From Escherichia marmotae (GTDB lineage: Bacteria; Pseudomonadota; Gammaproteobacteria; Enterobacterales; Enterobacteriaceae), in contig NZ_CP025979.1 in the NCBI RefSeq assembly GCF_002900365.1, forward strand, positions 930,001 through 994,000: a stretch of DNA of 64,000 nt, written 5' to 3'. The position numbers and the translations under genes were made by a program. The notes beneath the pieces are model-generated. The model had not been told where the DNA came from and made no database searches. It saw only the letters and a list, made by a program, of their open reading frames with translations. Below are positions 32,969-42,854 of this stretch, piece by piece. Position 1 is the first letter of the stretch. The number at the start of each line of letters is the position of its first letter.

Positions 32969-33899
32969 CGAACGCCCCCATGCGTTTCACGAACGCCAGA
33001 TACAGTGCGATAAGAACAATCGGCACCAGAGTGAAAGCTGCAGCCATCGGCATATTGCCAATCGCCCCCTGCTGGGAGTAGACCATGTTGCCGATAAAAT
33101 ACCCCGGCGGCCCCACCAATTGCGGAACGATAAAGTCGCCCAGCGTTAGCGAGAAGGTAAAGATAGAACCTGCGGCAATACCCGGGATCGCCAGCGGTAA
33201 CACCACATAGCGGAAAGTTTGCCGTGGGCGCGCGCCGAGATCTGCCGATGCCTGCAGCAGTGACGGGGGTAAACGCTCCAGCGCTGCCTGCACAGGCAGG
33301 ATCATGAACGGCAGCCAGATATAAAGAAACACCAGAAAACGCCCCAGCCCGGAAGTAGACAGTGTATTGCCGCCCACAGCCGGAAGTGTCAGGAACGCCG
33401 TCAGCAGTGGCTCCAGCCCCAGATGTTGCAAAAACCACTGCGCTACGCCATCTTTCGCCAGCAATAACGTCCAGGCATAGGCTTTAACAATGTAGCTCGC
33501 CCACATCGGTAACATCACCGCAATATAAAAAAACGCTTTCATTTTGCCGCTGGTGTAGCGCGCCATGTACCACGCCATCGGAAAGGCCAGAATAGCGCTG
33601 GCGATGGTCACCGCCACTGCCATCGTCAGTGTGCGGATGATGATGTCGTAATTAGCCGGGTTAAACAGTGCGCGTATATTCGCCAGCGTCAGTTCCGGCG
33701 TTACCGACATAGTGAAATCATCAAAGGTATAAAACCCCTGCCATAACAGTGCCAGCAGCGAGCCGAAATAGACGATGCCAAACCACATCAACGGGCCAAG
33801 CAGCAGTAAAAACAACCCAAGCCCCGGTTTACGCCAGAAAAAACCCGACATCTTCCCCATGCCGGGGCGCGCAGGTGACTGCAATACGTTCATCGCCAT
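32958..33899 (-). CDS. ydcU: YdcU, ABC transporter permease
   Basis: 313 residues, PotB-like, with six predicted helices and an EAA-loop SADLGARPRQTFRYVVLPLA at about residues 218-237. The start codon directly abuts the ydcT stop (33899/33900), which indicates tight translational coupling. Confidence 0.94.
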   Translation of the reverse strand: MAMNVLQSPARPGMGKMSGFFWRKPGLGLFLLLLGPLMWFGIVYFGSLLALLWQGFYTFDDFTMSVTPELTLANIRALFNPANYDIIIRTLTMAVAVTIASAILAFPMAWYMARYTSGKMKAFFYIAVMLPMWASYIVKAYAWTLLLAKDGVAQWFLQHLGLEPLLTAFLTLPAVGGNTLSTSGLGRFLVFLYIWLPFMILPVQAALERLPPSLLQASADLGARPRQTFRYVVLPLAIPGIAAGSIFTFSLTLGDFIVPQLVGPPGYFIGNMVYSQQGAIGNMPMAAAFTLVPIVLIALYLAFVKRMGAFDAL

Positions 33900-34913
33900 T
33901 CACCTCTCCTCAACCAGAGGCACCATCACATCGCGGGACCAGGAAACCATCACCTGTTGACCAGGCGTGAGCGTGGCGGGTAGTTCTTCGCCCGTCATGT
34001 TGCCCAGACTGACCAGCAGTTTTTCACCGCCGCTAAGTTTCAGTTCAAAACGAGTCGTCGCCCCCTGATATTGCACCGCCTGGATCGTGCCATTGGCCTG
34101 CACTTCGCCAGGTGTATTGAGGCGGATATGTTCCGGGCGCAATGCGAAGCTCCCCATCATGCCGCAAAGTTTCTCCGCAATCAGCGGCTCAAAAACGTTG
34201 GATGTCCCGACAAATCCCGCGACAAATGGCGTACGCGGACGCATATAGAGATCGCGCGGTGAATCAACCTGCTCAATACGTCCATTATTGAAAACCGCCA
34301 CGCGATCGGACATCGATAATGCTTCGCCCTGATCGTGGGTGACAAAGATAAAAGTGATTCCGAGGGATTGTTGCAGCTTTTTCAGTTCCAGTTGCATCTG
34401 CTCGCGCAGCTTAAGATCCAGTGCGCCGAGCGGCTCATCCAGTAGCAACACGCGCGGTTCGTTCACTAACGCTCTGGCGATGGCGACCCTCTGGCGTTGA
34501 CCACCGGAAAGCTGTGACGGCTTACGTTGCAGCACGAAACCAAGCGCCACTTTTTCCAGCGCCTCTTGCGCCATGATGTAACGCTGTTTTTTATCAACGC
34601 CTTTGACCATCAACCCGTAGGCCACGTTATCGAGAATCGACATATGGGGAAACAGCGCGTAGTCCTGGAAAACGGTATTAACATCCCGCTCCCACGGTGG
34701 CAGATTGCTGGCGGGTTTACCAAAAATAGTAATTGCCCCGCCAGAAAGCTGTTCGAATCCAGCGATTAGTCGCAGACAGGTGGTTTTGCCGGAGCCGGAC
34801 GGCCCCAGCATTGAAAAGAACTCACCATCTTTTATCGCAATACTGACGCCATCTACCGCGCGCACGTCACCGTACAACCGAGAAACGTTGTCAAACTCCA
34901 CTGCGTACGTCAT
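33900..34913 (-). CDS. ydcT: YdcT, ABC transporter ATPase
   Basis: 337 residues from ATG 34913 (MTYAVEFDNVSRLYGDVRAV). The frame is open further upstream to 35138 but that overlaps ydcS and has no signal. Walker A GPSGSGKTT (about residues 40-48), Q-loop VFQDYALFP, signature LSGGQRQRVAIARAL and Walker B VLLLDEPLGALD are all intact. The C-terminal TOBE domain (from about residue 255) is usual for PotA-type ATPases. Confidence 0.95.
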   Translation of the reverse strand: MTYAVEFDNVSRLYGDVRAVDGVSIAIKDGEFFSMLGPSGSGKTTCLRLIAGFEQLSGGAITIFGKPASNLPPWERDVNTVFQDYALFPHMSILDNVAYGLMVKGVDKKQRYIMAQEALEKVALGFVLQRKPSQLSGGQRQRVAIARALVNEPRVLLLDEPLGALDLKLREQMQLELKKLQQSLGITFIFVTHDQGEALSMSDRVAVFNNGRIEQVDSPRDLYMRPRTPFVAGFVGTSNVFEPLIAEKLCGMMGSFALRPEHIRLNTPGEVQANGTIQAVQYQGATTRFELKLSGGEKLLVSLGNMTGEELPATLTPGQQVMVSWSRDVMVPLVEER

Positions 34914-34929
34914 AAAACACCCCAGCGAA

Positions 34930-36075
34930 TTAGCGGCCGCCCATAATGGCAATGTAATCCTGCGTCCAGCGGCTATATGGGACAAATTTTCCCCCTTCTG
35001 CGATGGGCGTTTTCCAGAAGGCGATTTTGTCGAAATAGTTAAATCCATTAGTTTCACAGCCTTTATCGCCCAGCAACGGACTGGCTTTACAGCCTTCCGG
35101 CACCACAGGCAGTGAGCCAAACCAGGCTGCCACATCACCCTGCACTTTTGGTGTTAATGACCAGTTCATCCATTTGTAGGCACAAACCGGATGTTTTGCT
35201 TCGCTATGCAGCATAGTGGTATCAGCCCAGCCGGTGACGCCCTCTTTAGGGAAGACGGTGGCGATCGGTTGTCCTTCGCCTTTCAATGCGTTGGCCTGAT
35301 ATGGCCATGCGCTGGAAGCTACCACGCCTTCATTTTTGAAATCGCTCATTTGTACAGAGGTGTCATGCCAGTAGCGATGGATCAAACCATGTTGATCGCG
35401 AAGTACTTTCAGCACCGCCTGATATTGATCTTCGGTCAGTTGGTACGGATCGCTGATGCCCAACTGCGGCTGAGTCGCTTTGACGAACAGCGCGGCATCG
35501 GCAATATAGATAGGGCCGTCATAAGCCTGTACGCGGCCTTTATTGCTCTTACCGTCCGGCAGTTCCTGTTCCACAAAGACAACCTGCCAGCTATCCGGTG
35601 GCGTCGGAAAGGTTTTGGTGTTGTACATCAGCAGGTTCGGCCCCCACTGATACGGCGTGCCATAAACTTTGCCGCCAACGTTAAACCAGTCGCCCTTTAC
35701 TACGCGTGGGTCGAGTGTTTTCCAGTTGGGGATCAGTGCGGTATTAATCGGCTGCACACGTTTACCCATAATCAAACGCAGTGAAGCATCACCGGACGCC
35801 GTGACCAGATCGTAACCGCCTTTGGTCATCAGGCTGACCATTTCATCGGAAGTGGCGGCGGTTTTCACATTTACCGCGCAACCTGTTTCTTTTTCGAATT
35901 GCGTAACCCAGTCGTATTGTTTATCGGTTTGTCCACGTTCGATGTATCCCGGCCAGGCGATAATATCCAGTCGTCCTTCCGGTTTATCTAAATTAGTGAG
36001 GGGTTCGGCGGCGTGGGCGGTCATTAAAGTCATGGTTAGCGCACACAGGCTGCTGCGGGCAAATGTCTTGCTCAT
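34930..36075 (-). CDS. ydcS: YdcS, periplasmic substrate-binding protein
   Basis: 381 residues from ATG 36075, preceded by CAGGAGTAAGACCT. Signal peptide ends at MTAHA-A (about residue 22). The mature part is a SBP_bac type I (PotD/PotF-like) fold starting NLDKPEGRLDIIAWPGY. It captures the ligand for YdcTUV. In K-12 the protein is also reported to have poly-3-hydroxybutyrate synthase activity and to be RpoS-dependent. The longer frame to 36141 adds 22 residues without a ribosome binding site. Confidence 0.94.
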   Translation of the reverse strand: MSKTFARSSLCALTMTLMTAHAAEPLTNLDKPEGRLDIIAWPGYIERGQTDKQYDWVTQFEKETGCAVNVKTAATSDEMVSLMTKGGYDLVTASGDASLRLIMGKRVQPINTALIPNWKTLDPRVVKGDWFNVGGKVYGTPYQWGPNLLMYNTKTFPTPPDSWQVVFVEQELPDGKSNKGRVQAYDGPIYIADAALFVKATQPQLGISDPYQLTEDQYQAVLKVLRDQHGLIHRYWHDTSVQMSDFKNEGVVASSAWPYQANALKGEGQPIATVFPKEGVTGWADTTMLHSEAKHPVCAYKWMNWSLTPKVQGDVAAWFGSLPVVPEGCKASPLLGDKGCETNGFNYFDKIAFWKTPIAEGGKFVPYSRWTQDYIAIMGGR

Positions 36076-36313
36076 AGGTCTTACTCCTGTTGTCATTATT
36101 GTCAGCAGCCGTGCCGTAAAAATATCTCCCTGTTTAACCATAGACGGCGCATTGCAGGCGTACCTTCGGCCCTGAAAATATTTAGTCAGGTTGTGAGCTA
36201 ACGCGCATTACGCAATTTTAGAGGCTATCTTCTGGAGTATAGACAAGGGGTTAAGGAATACTGGAGCTATTCGAATTTCCTATTGCTCAACCGGAGGGAA
36301 ATTAAATTGGAAT

Positions 36314-37723
36314 CTATTTCAACTGCTCTTGAATAAGTTTGCCTAATTGTTTTACCGCTTGTTCTTCGCGTTCTCCCCACTGCCATGCAGTATTAAAACG
36401 AAAAAAACGTGACCAGTTTTCGCCAGTAGAAAACATTTTACCAGGCGCAATACTGATGTGATGTGCCAGTGCCTGAACACTTAATTCTCCCGCATCTAAC
36501 GGTTCGGGAAGTTCCAGCCAGAGAAAATAACCACTGTCGTTATGGTGTATTTTGACTTCCACAGGCAGATAACGCAGCAGCGCCTGCCAGGCGCGTTGTT
36601 TGCGTTCCGCAAGCTGTCGACGTAGACGACGCAGATGGGCATCGTAGCGGCGTGTCGAAAGGTAATCCACCAGCGCAAGTTGCATCGGTGAGCTGGTGGA
36701 AAGCGTACTCATCAATTGCAAGCGTTGGATTTTACGCGCATGTTTTCCTGCGGCGACCCAGCCGATACGAAAACCTGGCACCAGGCATTTAGAGAATGAT
36801 GAGCAATGCAGCACACGATCATATTGATCCCAGGCTTTTGCAGGCAGCGGTTTTTCCCGCCCAAAGTACAACTCGCTGTAGACATCATCTTCAATCAGCA
36901 TCACGTTGTACTGGTTGAGCAACTCTACCAACCGCGCTTTTTTCTGCGGCGTTAAGGTAAAACCGAGCGGATTCTGGCTGTTAGTCATTAACCAACACGC
37001 TTTCACCGGATACTCCTGTAACGCCAGTTCCAGCGTCTGAAGGTCGATCCCTTCGTTAACATCCGTCGCCACCGATAACGCTTTCAGCCGTAATCGTTCC
37101 AGCGCCTGCAACGCGCCGTAGAAACAAGGATTCTCTACTATCACCCAATCGCCCGGTTCTGTGACTGCTTGCAAACCGAGATTTAATGCCTCTAATGCAC
37201 CGGCGGTAATGACGATTTCATCAGGCGAAATGGTGATACCCTGTAAGGCATAGCGGCGAGCAATAGCCTGGCGAAGCTCGGCATTCCCTGGCGGTAGGTT
37301 TTCGATCACGCTCATTGCCGTGGCGGTTTTGCTTACTTGCGCCAGCGAGCGGTTCAATTGTTGCAGTGGGAAAAGCCGCGGATCGGGAAAGGCTGAGGCA
37401 AACGGCACTACCGACGGATCGCGACTGGCCTGCAACATGTCAAAAATATAGGTATTAATATCGACAGCTTCATCACGTGTGACCGGAATGACTGGCGCTT
37501 TCTGCATTTTTATTGTCTGTGGCGCAACGTAATAACCCGACTGCGGCCGCGCAATAATATGTCCCTGACTTTCGAGCAACTGGTAGGCATGGCTGACGGT
37601 CATAAAGCTCACGCCAGAAAGCGCCACCTGTTCACGTAACGAAGGCAGACGATCGCCGGGCTGCCAGATGCCTGACGCAATTTGCTCGCGTAATTGTTCC
37701 GCCAGTTGCTGGTATTTTTTCAT
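36314..37723 (-). CDS. ydcR: YdcR, MocR-type transcription factor (GntR HTH plus aminotransferase domain)
   Basis: 469 residues. The N-terminal winged helix (IWQPGDRLPSLREQVALSGV, about residues 18-37) is fused to a fold type I aminotransferase domain. PLP-lysine lies in CSSFSKCLVPGFRIGW (about residue 310) and an Asp in LIEDDVYSELYFG. MocR proteins sense PLP and amino compounds, often regulating adjacent transport or catabolic genes. The ydcSTUV-patD operon follows on the same strand after 238 bases and is the likely target (inference). Confidence 0.92.
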   Translation of the reverse strand: MKKYQQLAEQLREQIASGIWQPGDRLPSLREQVALSGVSFMTVSHAYQLLESQGHIIARPQSGYYVAPQTIKMQKAPVIPVTRDEAVDINTYIFDMLQASRDPSVVPFASAFPDPRLFPLQQLNRSLAQVSKTATAMSVIENLPPGNAELRQAIARRYALQGITISPDEIVITAGALEALNLGLQAVTEPGDWVIVENPCFYGALQALERLRLKALSVATDVNEGIDLQTLELALQEYPVKACWLMTNSQNPLGFTLTPQKKARLVELLNQYNVMLIEDDVYSELYFGREKPLPAKAWDQYDRVLHCSSFSKCLVPGFRIGWVAAGKHARKIQRLQLMSTLSTSSPMQLALVDYLSTRRYDAHLRRLRRQLAERKQRAWQALLRYLPVEVKIHHNDSGYFLWLELPEPLDAGELSVQALAHHISIAPGKMFSTGENWSRFFRFNTAWQWGEREEQAVKQLGKLIQEQLK

Positions 37724-37801
37724 TTTTGAATCGTTATAGTGTGCAGGTGATCCGGCAGTCTATATCAGTTGTTAAAAATGACAACTTTGTGTTAACTGTA
37801 A

Positions 37802-38218
<417 letters not shown>

Positions 38219-38263
38219 AATTTCGACTGTCTCTCGCATGTCATTAACCTTTTTAATTGGCGA

Positions 38264-38440
38264 TTAACTCAAACCGAGTTGTTTCAGAATTGCTTTACGC
38301 AATGGTTCTTTAATCTCTTCGCTGGGGTGACGCGGCATGACACTGCGCCTCCCGTGAAACCTGAGTTTTAAATGGTTGCTGCCATTCGCTACATCGACGC
38401 CCTGAGATTCGAGCCAACGTCTGAACTCGCTTTGTTTCAC
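38264..38440 (-). CDS. hicA: HicA toxin (mRNA interferase)
   Basis: 58 residues with a GTG start at 38440, preceded by CAGGGAGGCGAT, a strong ribosome binding site (the overlapping ATG reads ATG-TGA and cannot be used). The sequence MKQSEFRRWLESQGVDV...GSNHLKLRFHGRR includes the catalytic His23. HicA cleaves mRNA and tmRNA independently of ribosomes and is neutralised by HicB. The pair is complete and apparently functional. It is shorter than most ORF-finder limits. Confidence 0.93.
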   Translation of the reverse strand: MKQSEFRRWLESQGVDVANGSNHLKLRFHGRRSVMPRHPSEEIKEPLRKAILKQLGLS

Positions 38441-38661
38441 ATCGCCTCCCTGCCGCTGAGTATATCAACAAAGTAAACATTAGTGTTTACCTCCGTGTGT
38501 AATTTGCTCGAAAATAGCACTTAATCGCCGCAACGGCAGAATGCAATGCAAAATCAGGAAGGCAGATTCCAGAATTTCTTTGCGCTAATTTGCAAAACAG
38601 AATAATAACCTCAAGAAACTGTCGGCATCATAGCGGCAAAAGGTAAGAAAAAGGTGGCAGG

Positions 38662-38892
38662 ATGTTTACGAAGGCGTTATCGGTAGTCTTATTAACCTGC
38701 GCGCTGTTCTCCGGGCAACTAATGGCAGGACACAAAGGACATGAGTTTTTATGGGTGAAAAATGTGGATCATCAACTGCGCCATGAAGCGGACAGCGATG
38801 AATTGCGCGCCGTTGCGGAAGAATCGGCAGAAGGCTTACGCGAGCATTTTTACTGGCAAAAATCACGTAAACCAGAAGCGGGTCAGAGTTGA
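38662..38892 (+). CDS. yncJ: YncJ, small secreted protein (DUF2554)
   Basis: 76 residues. Signal peptide MFTKALSVVLLTCALFSGQL to MA-G (about residue 22). The mature part is charged and helical (NVDHQLRHEADSDELRAVAE). It matches K-12 YncJ closely. The start has AAAAGGTGGCAGG upstream. The gene is under CpxR/envelope-stress control in K-12, as recalled; its function is unknown. Confidence 0.9.
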   Translation: MFTKALSVVLLTCALFSGQLMAGHKGHEFLWVKNVDHQLRHEADSDELRAVAEESAEGLREHFYWQKSRKPEAGQS

Positions 38893-38902
38893 GTCGTTTG
38901 TT

Positions 38903-38932
38903 GCCGGATGCGGCGTGAACGCCTTATCCGGC
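38903..38932. repeat. REP element downstream of yncJ
   Basis: GCCGGATGCGGCG...GCCTTATCCGGC, a single REP unit between yncJ and the convergent rlhA. Confidence 0.9.
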
Positions 38933-38985
38933 CAACAATATCATGCAGATTCAATGAGCTGTGAATAACCCTGAAAACTTGCGGT

Positions 38986-40947
38986 TTATCCTTTCCGCTT
39001 CGGCAATGTTTTCAGCAGATCATCCGGGCTTACGGATGCAACAACGCTTCCCGGTAACGGCATTTTCAGAATGTGATTTTTGATTTTGCCGATGACGTGC
39101 ATCTCACATGGACGGCAATCAAACTTCAGCGTTAACACTTCATCGCCGTTAACCAGTTGCATTGGTGTTGCCTTCCAGCTTTTGATATTGCCTTTCGCCT
39201 GCTTCGGACACAGATTGAAAGCAAAGCGCAGACAATGCTTGGTGATCATCACCGGAACCTCGCCCTTCTCTTCATGTGCCTCATACGCCGCATCAATCAG
39301 TTGCACACCATAGCGATGATAAAATTCACGCGCTTTCTGGTTGTAAACATTCGCGAGGAAACTCAGATGCGTTTGCGGATAAACCGGCGCAGGATCAGCA
39401 ACCGGTTTACGACTGCCGCGCTGGTAACTGGCAAGACGCGCGGCATCCAGCATTTCGGCGGCTTCACGACGGAACTGATTTAACAGGCTGTTTGGCACAA
39501 ACAGCGCCCCCGGCAAGTTAATTTGTACATCACGAGCGTAATAGATAGTCTGCCCCAGCTTCGACAATCCCTCTTTCAGATTGGTGAGTGCTTTTTCGGC
39601 GTTATTCGCTTCGTCGAATTGCCCATCCAGGGTATGAGTGATGCTGACGCCCTCTTCGCTGGTTAACGTCAGAATGAGTTGTTCCTGCCAGCCGCCAAGT
39701 TCAATATCTACAGCGACCCGGCGCTCACTGGAGGTTTTGGTCAGCGCCTGTTGCCAGTTATGGTCAAGGTTACGGTTAAGCGGATGGTGTGGACGAATTT
39801 TATGCAGCTCTGCTGGCATCTCATTTGGCCAGACGCGGTACTGGTTTTTCCCCGTTTTCTCTACCGTGTTGGCACGAAAGCCGACGACTTCACGTTTAAT
39901 CATTACGTTCAGACCATCGCCGTTAGCCAGCGGTTCGGTGACCTCAACATCGAGATGATCTTTAGCAACGTTCAATACTTCACCCACTGGCAGGCCAATA
40001 AATTTCGGGGAATCGAACGCGCCAATGTCGCCTTTACGCGCGTTAACAAAGTAGTCTGTACTGCCACGATGGAAGGTTTTTTCCGTCGAAGGTACAAAAA
40101 AGTGCTCGGTACGACCAGATGAAGCACGTGCCAGATCGCCACGTTCTTCAATAATGGTATCCAGCCTCTGGCGATAATGCGCGGTGATATTCTTCACGTA
40201 GCTCATATCTTTGTAACGCCCTTCAATCTTGAAGGAGCGCACACCAGCATCAATCAGAGCGCCAAGATTGGCAGTCTGATCATTATCTTTCATCGACAGC
40301 AGATGTTTTTCATAGGAAACCACCCGCCCCTGATCGTCTTTCAACGTGTATGGTAAACGGCACGCCTGTGAGCAATCGCCACGGTTGGCGCTACGCCCCG
40401 TTTGTGCATGAGAAATGTAGCACTGACCGGAATATGCCACGCACAGTGCACCATGAATAAAGAACTCAATGGTCGCGTCTGTGGCCTGATGAATCGCGCG
40501 GATCTGTTCCAGGTTAAGCTCACGCGCCAACACGATCTGCGTAAAGCCAACGTCAGAGAGGAACTTCGCTTTTTCCACCGTGCGAATATCACACTGCGTG
40601 CTGGCGTGCAGTTCAATCGGTGGAATATCAAGTTCCAGAATCCCCATATCCTGCACAATCAGTGCATCAACGCCGGTCTGATAAAGATCGGTAATCAACC
40701 GCTGCGCCGGTTCCAGTTCTTCGTCATGCAAAATGGTATTAAGGGTGACGAAAATTTTTGCGCCATAACGATGAGCAAATGGCACCAGTTCGGCAATATC
40801 TTTCAGGCTATTACTGGCGTTATGACGGGCACCAAAACCAGGGCCACCGATGTAAACAGCATCGGCACCGTGCAAAATAGCTTCGCGGGCAATGGCGGCA
40901 TCGCGTGCCGGGCTTAACAGTTCAAGGCGATGAGAAGATACGGTCAC
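38986..40947 (-). CDS. rlhA: RlhA (YdcP), 23S rRNA 5-hydroxycytidine C2501 synthase
   Basis: 653 residues from GTG 40947 (VTVSSHRLELLSPARDAAIA), which matches the K-12 length; an in-frame GTG at 40989 has no ribosome binding site. It is a peptidase U32-family protein: HGADAVYIGGPGFGARHNA near residue 25 and the Fe-S/zinc Cys cluster in SANRGDCSQACRLPY plus the C-terminal CPKQAKG/CRPC motifs. It hydroxylates C2501 of 23S rRNA using prephenate as oxygen-related substrate and iron, as shown for E. coli. Transcribed alone. Confidence 0.93.
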   Translation of the reverse strand: MTVSSHRLELLSPARDAAIAREAILHGADAVYIGGPGFGARHNASNSLKDIAELVPFAHRYGAKIFVTLNTILHDEELEPAQRLITDLYQTGVDALIVQDMGILELDIPPIELHASTQCDIRTVEKAKFLSDVGFTQIVLARELNLEQIRAIHQATDATIEFFIHGALCVAYSGQCYISHAQTGRSANRGDCSQACRLPYTLKDDQGRVVSYEKHLLSMKDNDQTANLGALIDAGVRSFKIEGRYKDMSYVKNITAHYRQRLDTIIEERGDLARASSGRTEHFFVPSTEKTFHRGSTDYFVNARKGDIGAFDSPKFIGLPVGEVLNVAKDHLDVEVTEPLANGDGLNVMIKREVVGFRANTVEKTGKNQYRVWPNEMPAELHKIRPHHPLNRNLDHNWQQALTKTSSERRVAVDIELGGWQEQLILTLTSEEGVSITHTLDGQFDEANNAEKALTNLKEGLSKLGQTIYYARDVQINLPGALFVPNSLLNQFRREAAEMLDAARLASYQRGSRKPVADPAPVYPQTHLSFLANVYNQKAREFYHRYGVQLIDAAYEAHEEKGEVPVMITKHCLRFAFNLCPKQAKGNIKSWKATPMQLVNGDEVLTLKFDCRPCEMHVIGKIKNHILKMPLPGSVVASVSPDDLLKTLPKRKG

Positions 40948-41019
40948 TTTCTTATCCAGTAGCTGAAAAATGGCGGCTATTTTAGCCACAAGCGTGACGT
41001 TGCGAAATAGTTTTCCTGT

Positions 41020-41556
41020 TTAACTACGTGGGTAATGAATGAGGGAATGAAAATGCACGCTTTGCTCGTCACGGTTGCAATAGGCATGAGCGACATCGGC
41101 GGCAAAACGGATGCCTTCTCCACGATTAAGACTATGCCACGCGCCATCAACGCACAGTTCAAGCTGCCCTTCGATGACGACGACATGTTCAATCACCCCC
41201 TTTTCGTGTGGCGTCGATTCACTTATTGCGCCAGGAGCCATCAGGATCGAAAAGTGTTCAAAGCAGAGTTGTGGATCATAAGGAAACAACGAGGTGATCA
41301 CCATCGCCTGCTGTTGTGGATCATAAACTGATGGTATAGCGTTCTGCGGCGGCGAAATAAACGTCGAAAACGGCACGTTCATTCCGGTGGCGATTTTCCA
41401 TAATGTCGCGACCGTCGGGCTGGATTCATTACGTTCAATCTGCCCTAACATCGCTTTAGAAACGCCCGTAACTTCTGCCAGTCGAGAAAGACTCCAGCCT
41501 CGTTGCTGACGAAGATATTTAAGCGTGGCGGATAAATAGTGAGCGAGATTTTCCAT
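41020..41556 (-). CDS. sutR: SutR (YdcN), XRE-cupin transcription factor
   Basis: 178 residues. The N-terminal HTH_3 domain (LSRLAEVTGVSKAMLGQIER, about residues 23-42) is followed by a cupin_2 sensor domain (HEKGVIEHVVVIEGQLELCV). In K-12 it regulates sulfur-utilisation genes and its neighbour. It is divergent from benE/ydcO, and the space between them holds a 17-bp inverted repeat that is the likely operator for both. Confidence 0.92.
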   Translation of the reverse strand: MENLAHYLSATLKYLRQQRGWSLSRLAEVTGVSKAMLGQIERNESSPTVATLWKIATGMNVPFSTFISPPQNAIPSVYDPQQQAMVITSLFPYDPQLCFEHFSILMAPGAISESTPHEKGVIEHVVVIEGQLELCVDGAWHSLNRGEGIRFAADVAHAYCNRDEQSVHFHSLIHYPRS

Positions 41557-41590
41557 GCGACTCCTCCTGCAAAACAGGAGTTTATCACTT

Positions 41591-41638
41591 GTGCGTTATA
41601 ACGGACAAATGCTACGGTGCCTGTCCGCTATAACGCAC
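41591..41638. promoter_or_regulatory. Inverted-repeat operator between sutR and ydcO
   Basis: Arm 1 GTGCGTTATAACGGACA (41591-41607) and arm 2 TGTCCGCTATAACGCAC (41622-41638) are reverse complements except for one base, with a 14-base spacer. Each arm contains TTATA-CGGACA, the likely half-site of SutR. The position just upstream of the ydcO ribosome binding site and 35-80 bases from the sutR start suits autoregulation. Confidence 0.75.
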
Positions 41639-41647
41639 GAGGTGATT

Positions 41648-42820
41648 ATGCGTCTGTTTTCTGTTCCTCCACCTACATTACTGGCGGGATTTCTGGCGGT
41701 ATTGATCGGCTACGCCAGTTCGGCGGCAATAATATGGCAGGCAGCGATTGTCGCGGGTGCCACCACTGCGCAAATCTCCGGTTGGATGACGGCACTGGGA
41801 CTGGCAATGGGGTTCAGTACTCTTGCCCTGACATTGTGGTATCGCGTGCCGGTTCTGACCGCATGGTCAACGCCTGGCGCGGCTTTGTTAGTAACAGGAT
41901 TGCAGGGACTCACGCTTAACGAAGCCATCGGCGTTTTTATGGTCACGAACGCGTTGATTGTCCTCTGTGGTGTGACGGGATTATTTGCCCGCCTGATGCG
42001 CATTATTCCGCATTCTCTTGCAGCAGCGATGCTGGCCGGGATTTTATTACGCTTTGGTTTACAGGCGTTTGCCAGCCTGGATGGTCAGTTTACGTTATGC
42101 GGAAGTATGTTGCTGGTCTGGCTGGCGACGAAGGCTTTTGCGCCACGTTATGCCGTAATCGCGGCTATAGTTGTCGGAATTTTGGTGGTAATACTGCAAG
42201 GTGACGTTGTCACAAAAAATGTTGTTTTTAAACCCGTTCTTCCTGCTTATATCGATCCAGAATTTTCGTTTTCTCACAGTTTAAGTGTTGCGCTACCACT
42301 TTTTCTGGTGACGATGGCGTCGCAAAACGCGCCGGGGATTGCAGCGATGAAAGCGGCTGGATATTCGGTTCCCGTTTCGCCGCTGATTGTCTTTACTGGA
42401 CTACTGGCACTTCTATTTTCTCCGTTTGGCGTTTATTCCGTAGGGATTGCGGCAATTACTGCTGCTATTTGCCAAAGCCCGGAAGCGCACCCGGACAAAG
42501 ATCACCGTTGGCTGGCCGCCGCCACGGCTGGCGTCTTTTATTTACTGGCGGGTTTATTTGGCAGTGCCATTACGGGCATGATGGCTACCCTGCCCGTAAG
42601 TTGGATCCAGATGCTGGCGGGTCTGGCGCTGTTAAGTACCATTGGCGGCAGTTTGTGTCAGGCGTTGCATAATGAACGTGAGCGCGACGCTGCTGTGGTA
42701 GCATTTCTGGTAACGGCGAGCGGACTGACATTGGTTGGGATTGGTTCAGCGTTTTGGGGATTAATTGCCGGTGGCGTCTGTTACGTGATGTTGAATTTAA
42801 TGGCTGGTAGAAACCGATAA
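41648..42820 (+). CDS. ydcO: YdcO (BenE-family membrane transporter)
   Basis: About 390 residues from ATG 41648 (MRLFSVPPPTLLAGFLAVLI) with CGAGGTGATT as ribosome binding site; the in-frame ATG at 41555 would overlap sutR and the operator. It has about 12 membrane helices and belongs to the benzoate:H+ symporter (BenE) family, related to nucleobase transporters, with conserved AWSTPGAAL and SQNAPGIAAMKAAGY segments. The physiological substrate in E. coli is unknown. Confidence 0.9.
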   Translation: MRLFSVPPPTLLAGFLAVLIGYASSAAIIWQAAIVAGATTAQISGWMTALGLAMGFSTLALTLWYRVPVLTAWSTPGAALLVTGLQGLTLNEAIGVFMVTNALIVLCGVTGLFARLMRIIPHSLAAAMLAGILLRFGLQAFASLDGQFTLCGSMLLVWLATKAFAPRYAVIAAIVVGILVVILQGDVVTKNVVFKPVLPAYIDPEFSFSHSLSVALPLFLVTMASQNAPGIAAMKAAGYSVPVSPLIVFTGLLALLFSPFGVYSVGIAAITAAICQSPEAHPDKDHRWLAAATAGVFYLLAGLFGSAITGMMATLPVSWIQMLAGLALLSTIGGSLCQALHNERERDAAVVAFLVTASGLTLVGIGSAFWGLIAGGVCYVMLNLMAGRNR

Positions 42821-42826
42821 TAAGAA

Positions 42827-42846
42827 GCGCCATCTTACGATGGCGC
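42827..42846. terminator. Hairpin between ydcO and ydcL
   Basis: Perfect stem GCGCCATC (42827-42834) / GATGGCGC (42839-42846) with loop TTAC, in the 34-base gap between convergent genes. The T-runs are weak, so its strength is uncertain. Confidence 0.7.
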
Positions 42847-42854
42847 GACTGGTA

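Noticed and set aside
32890..33438. 182-codon ORF in another frame of ydcU
   Set aside because: Same strand as the clear permease gene and fully contained in it; composition is not that of a membrane or soluble protein.
33900..35138. 412-codon version of ydcT and 421-codon version of ydcO (41555 start)
   Set aside because: Upstream extensions overlap neighbouring genes or operators and lack ribosome binding sites; the shorter starts match the known proteins.
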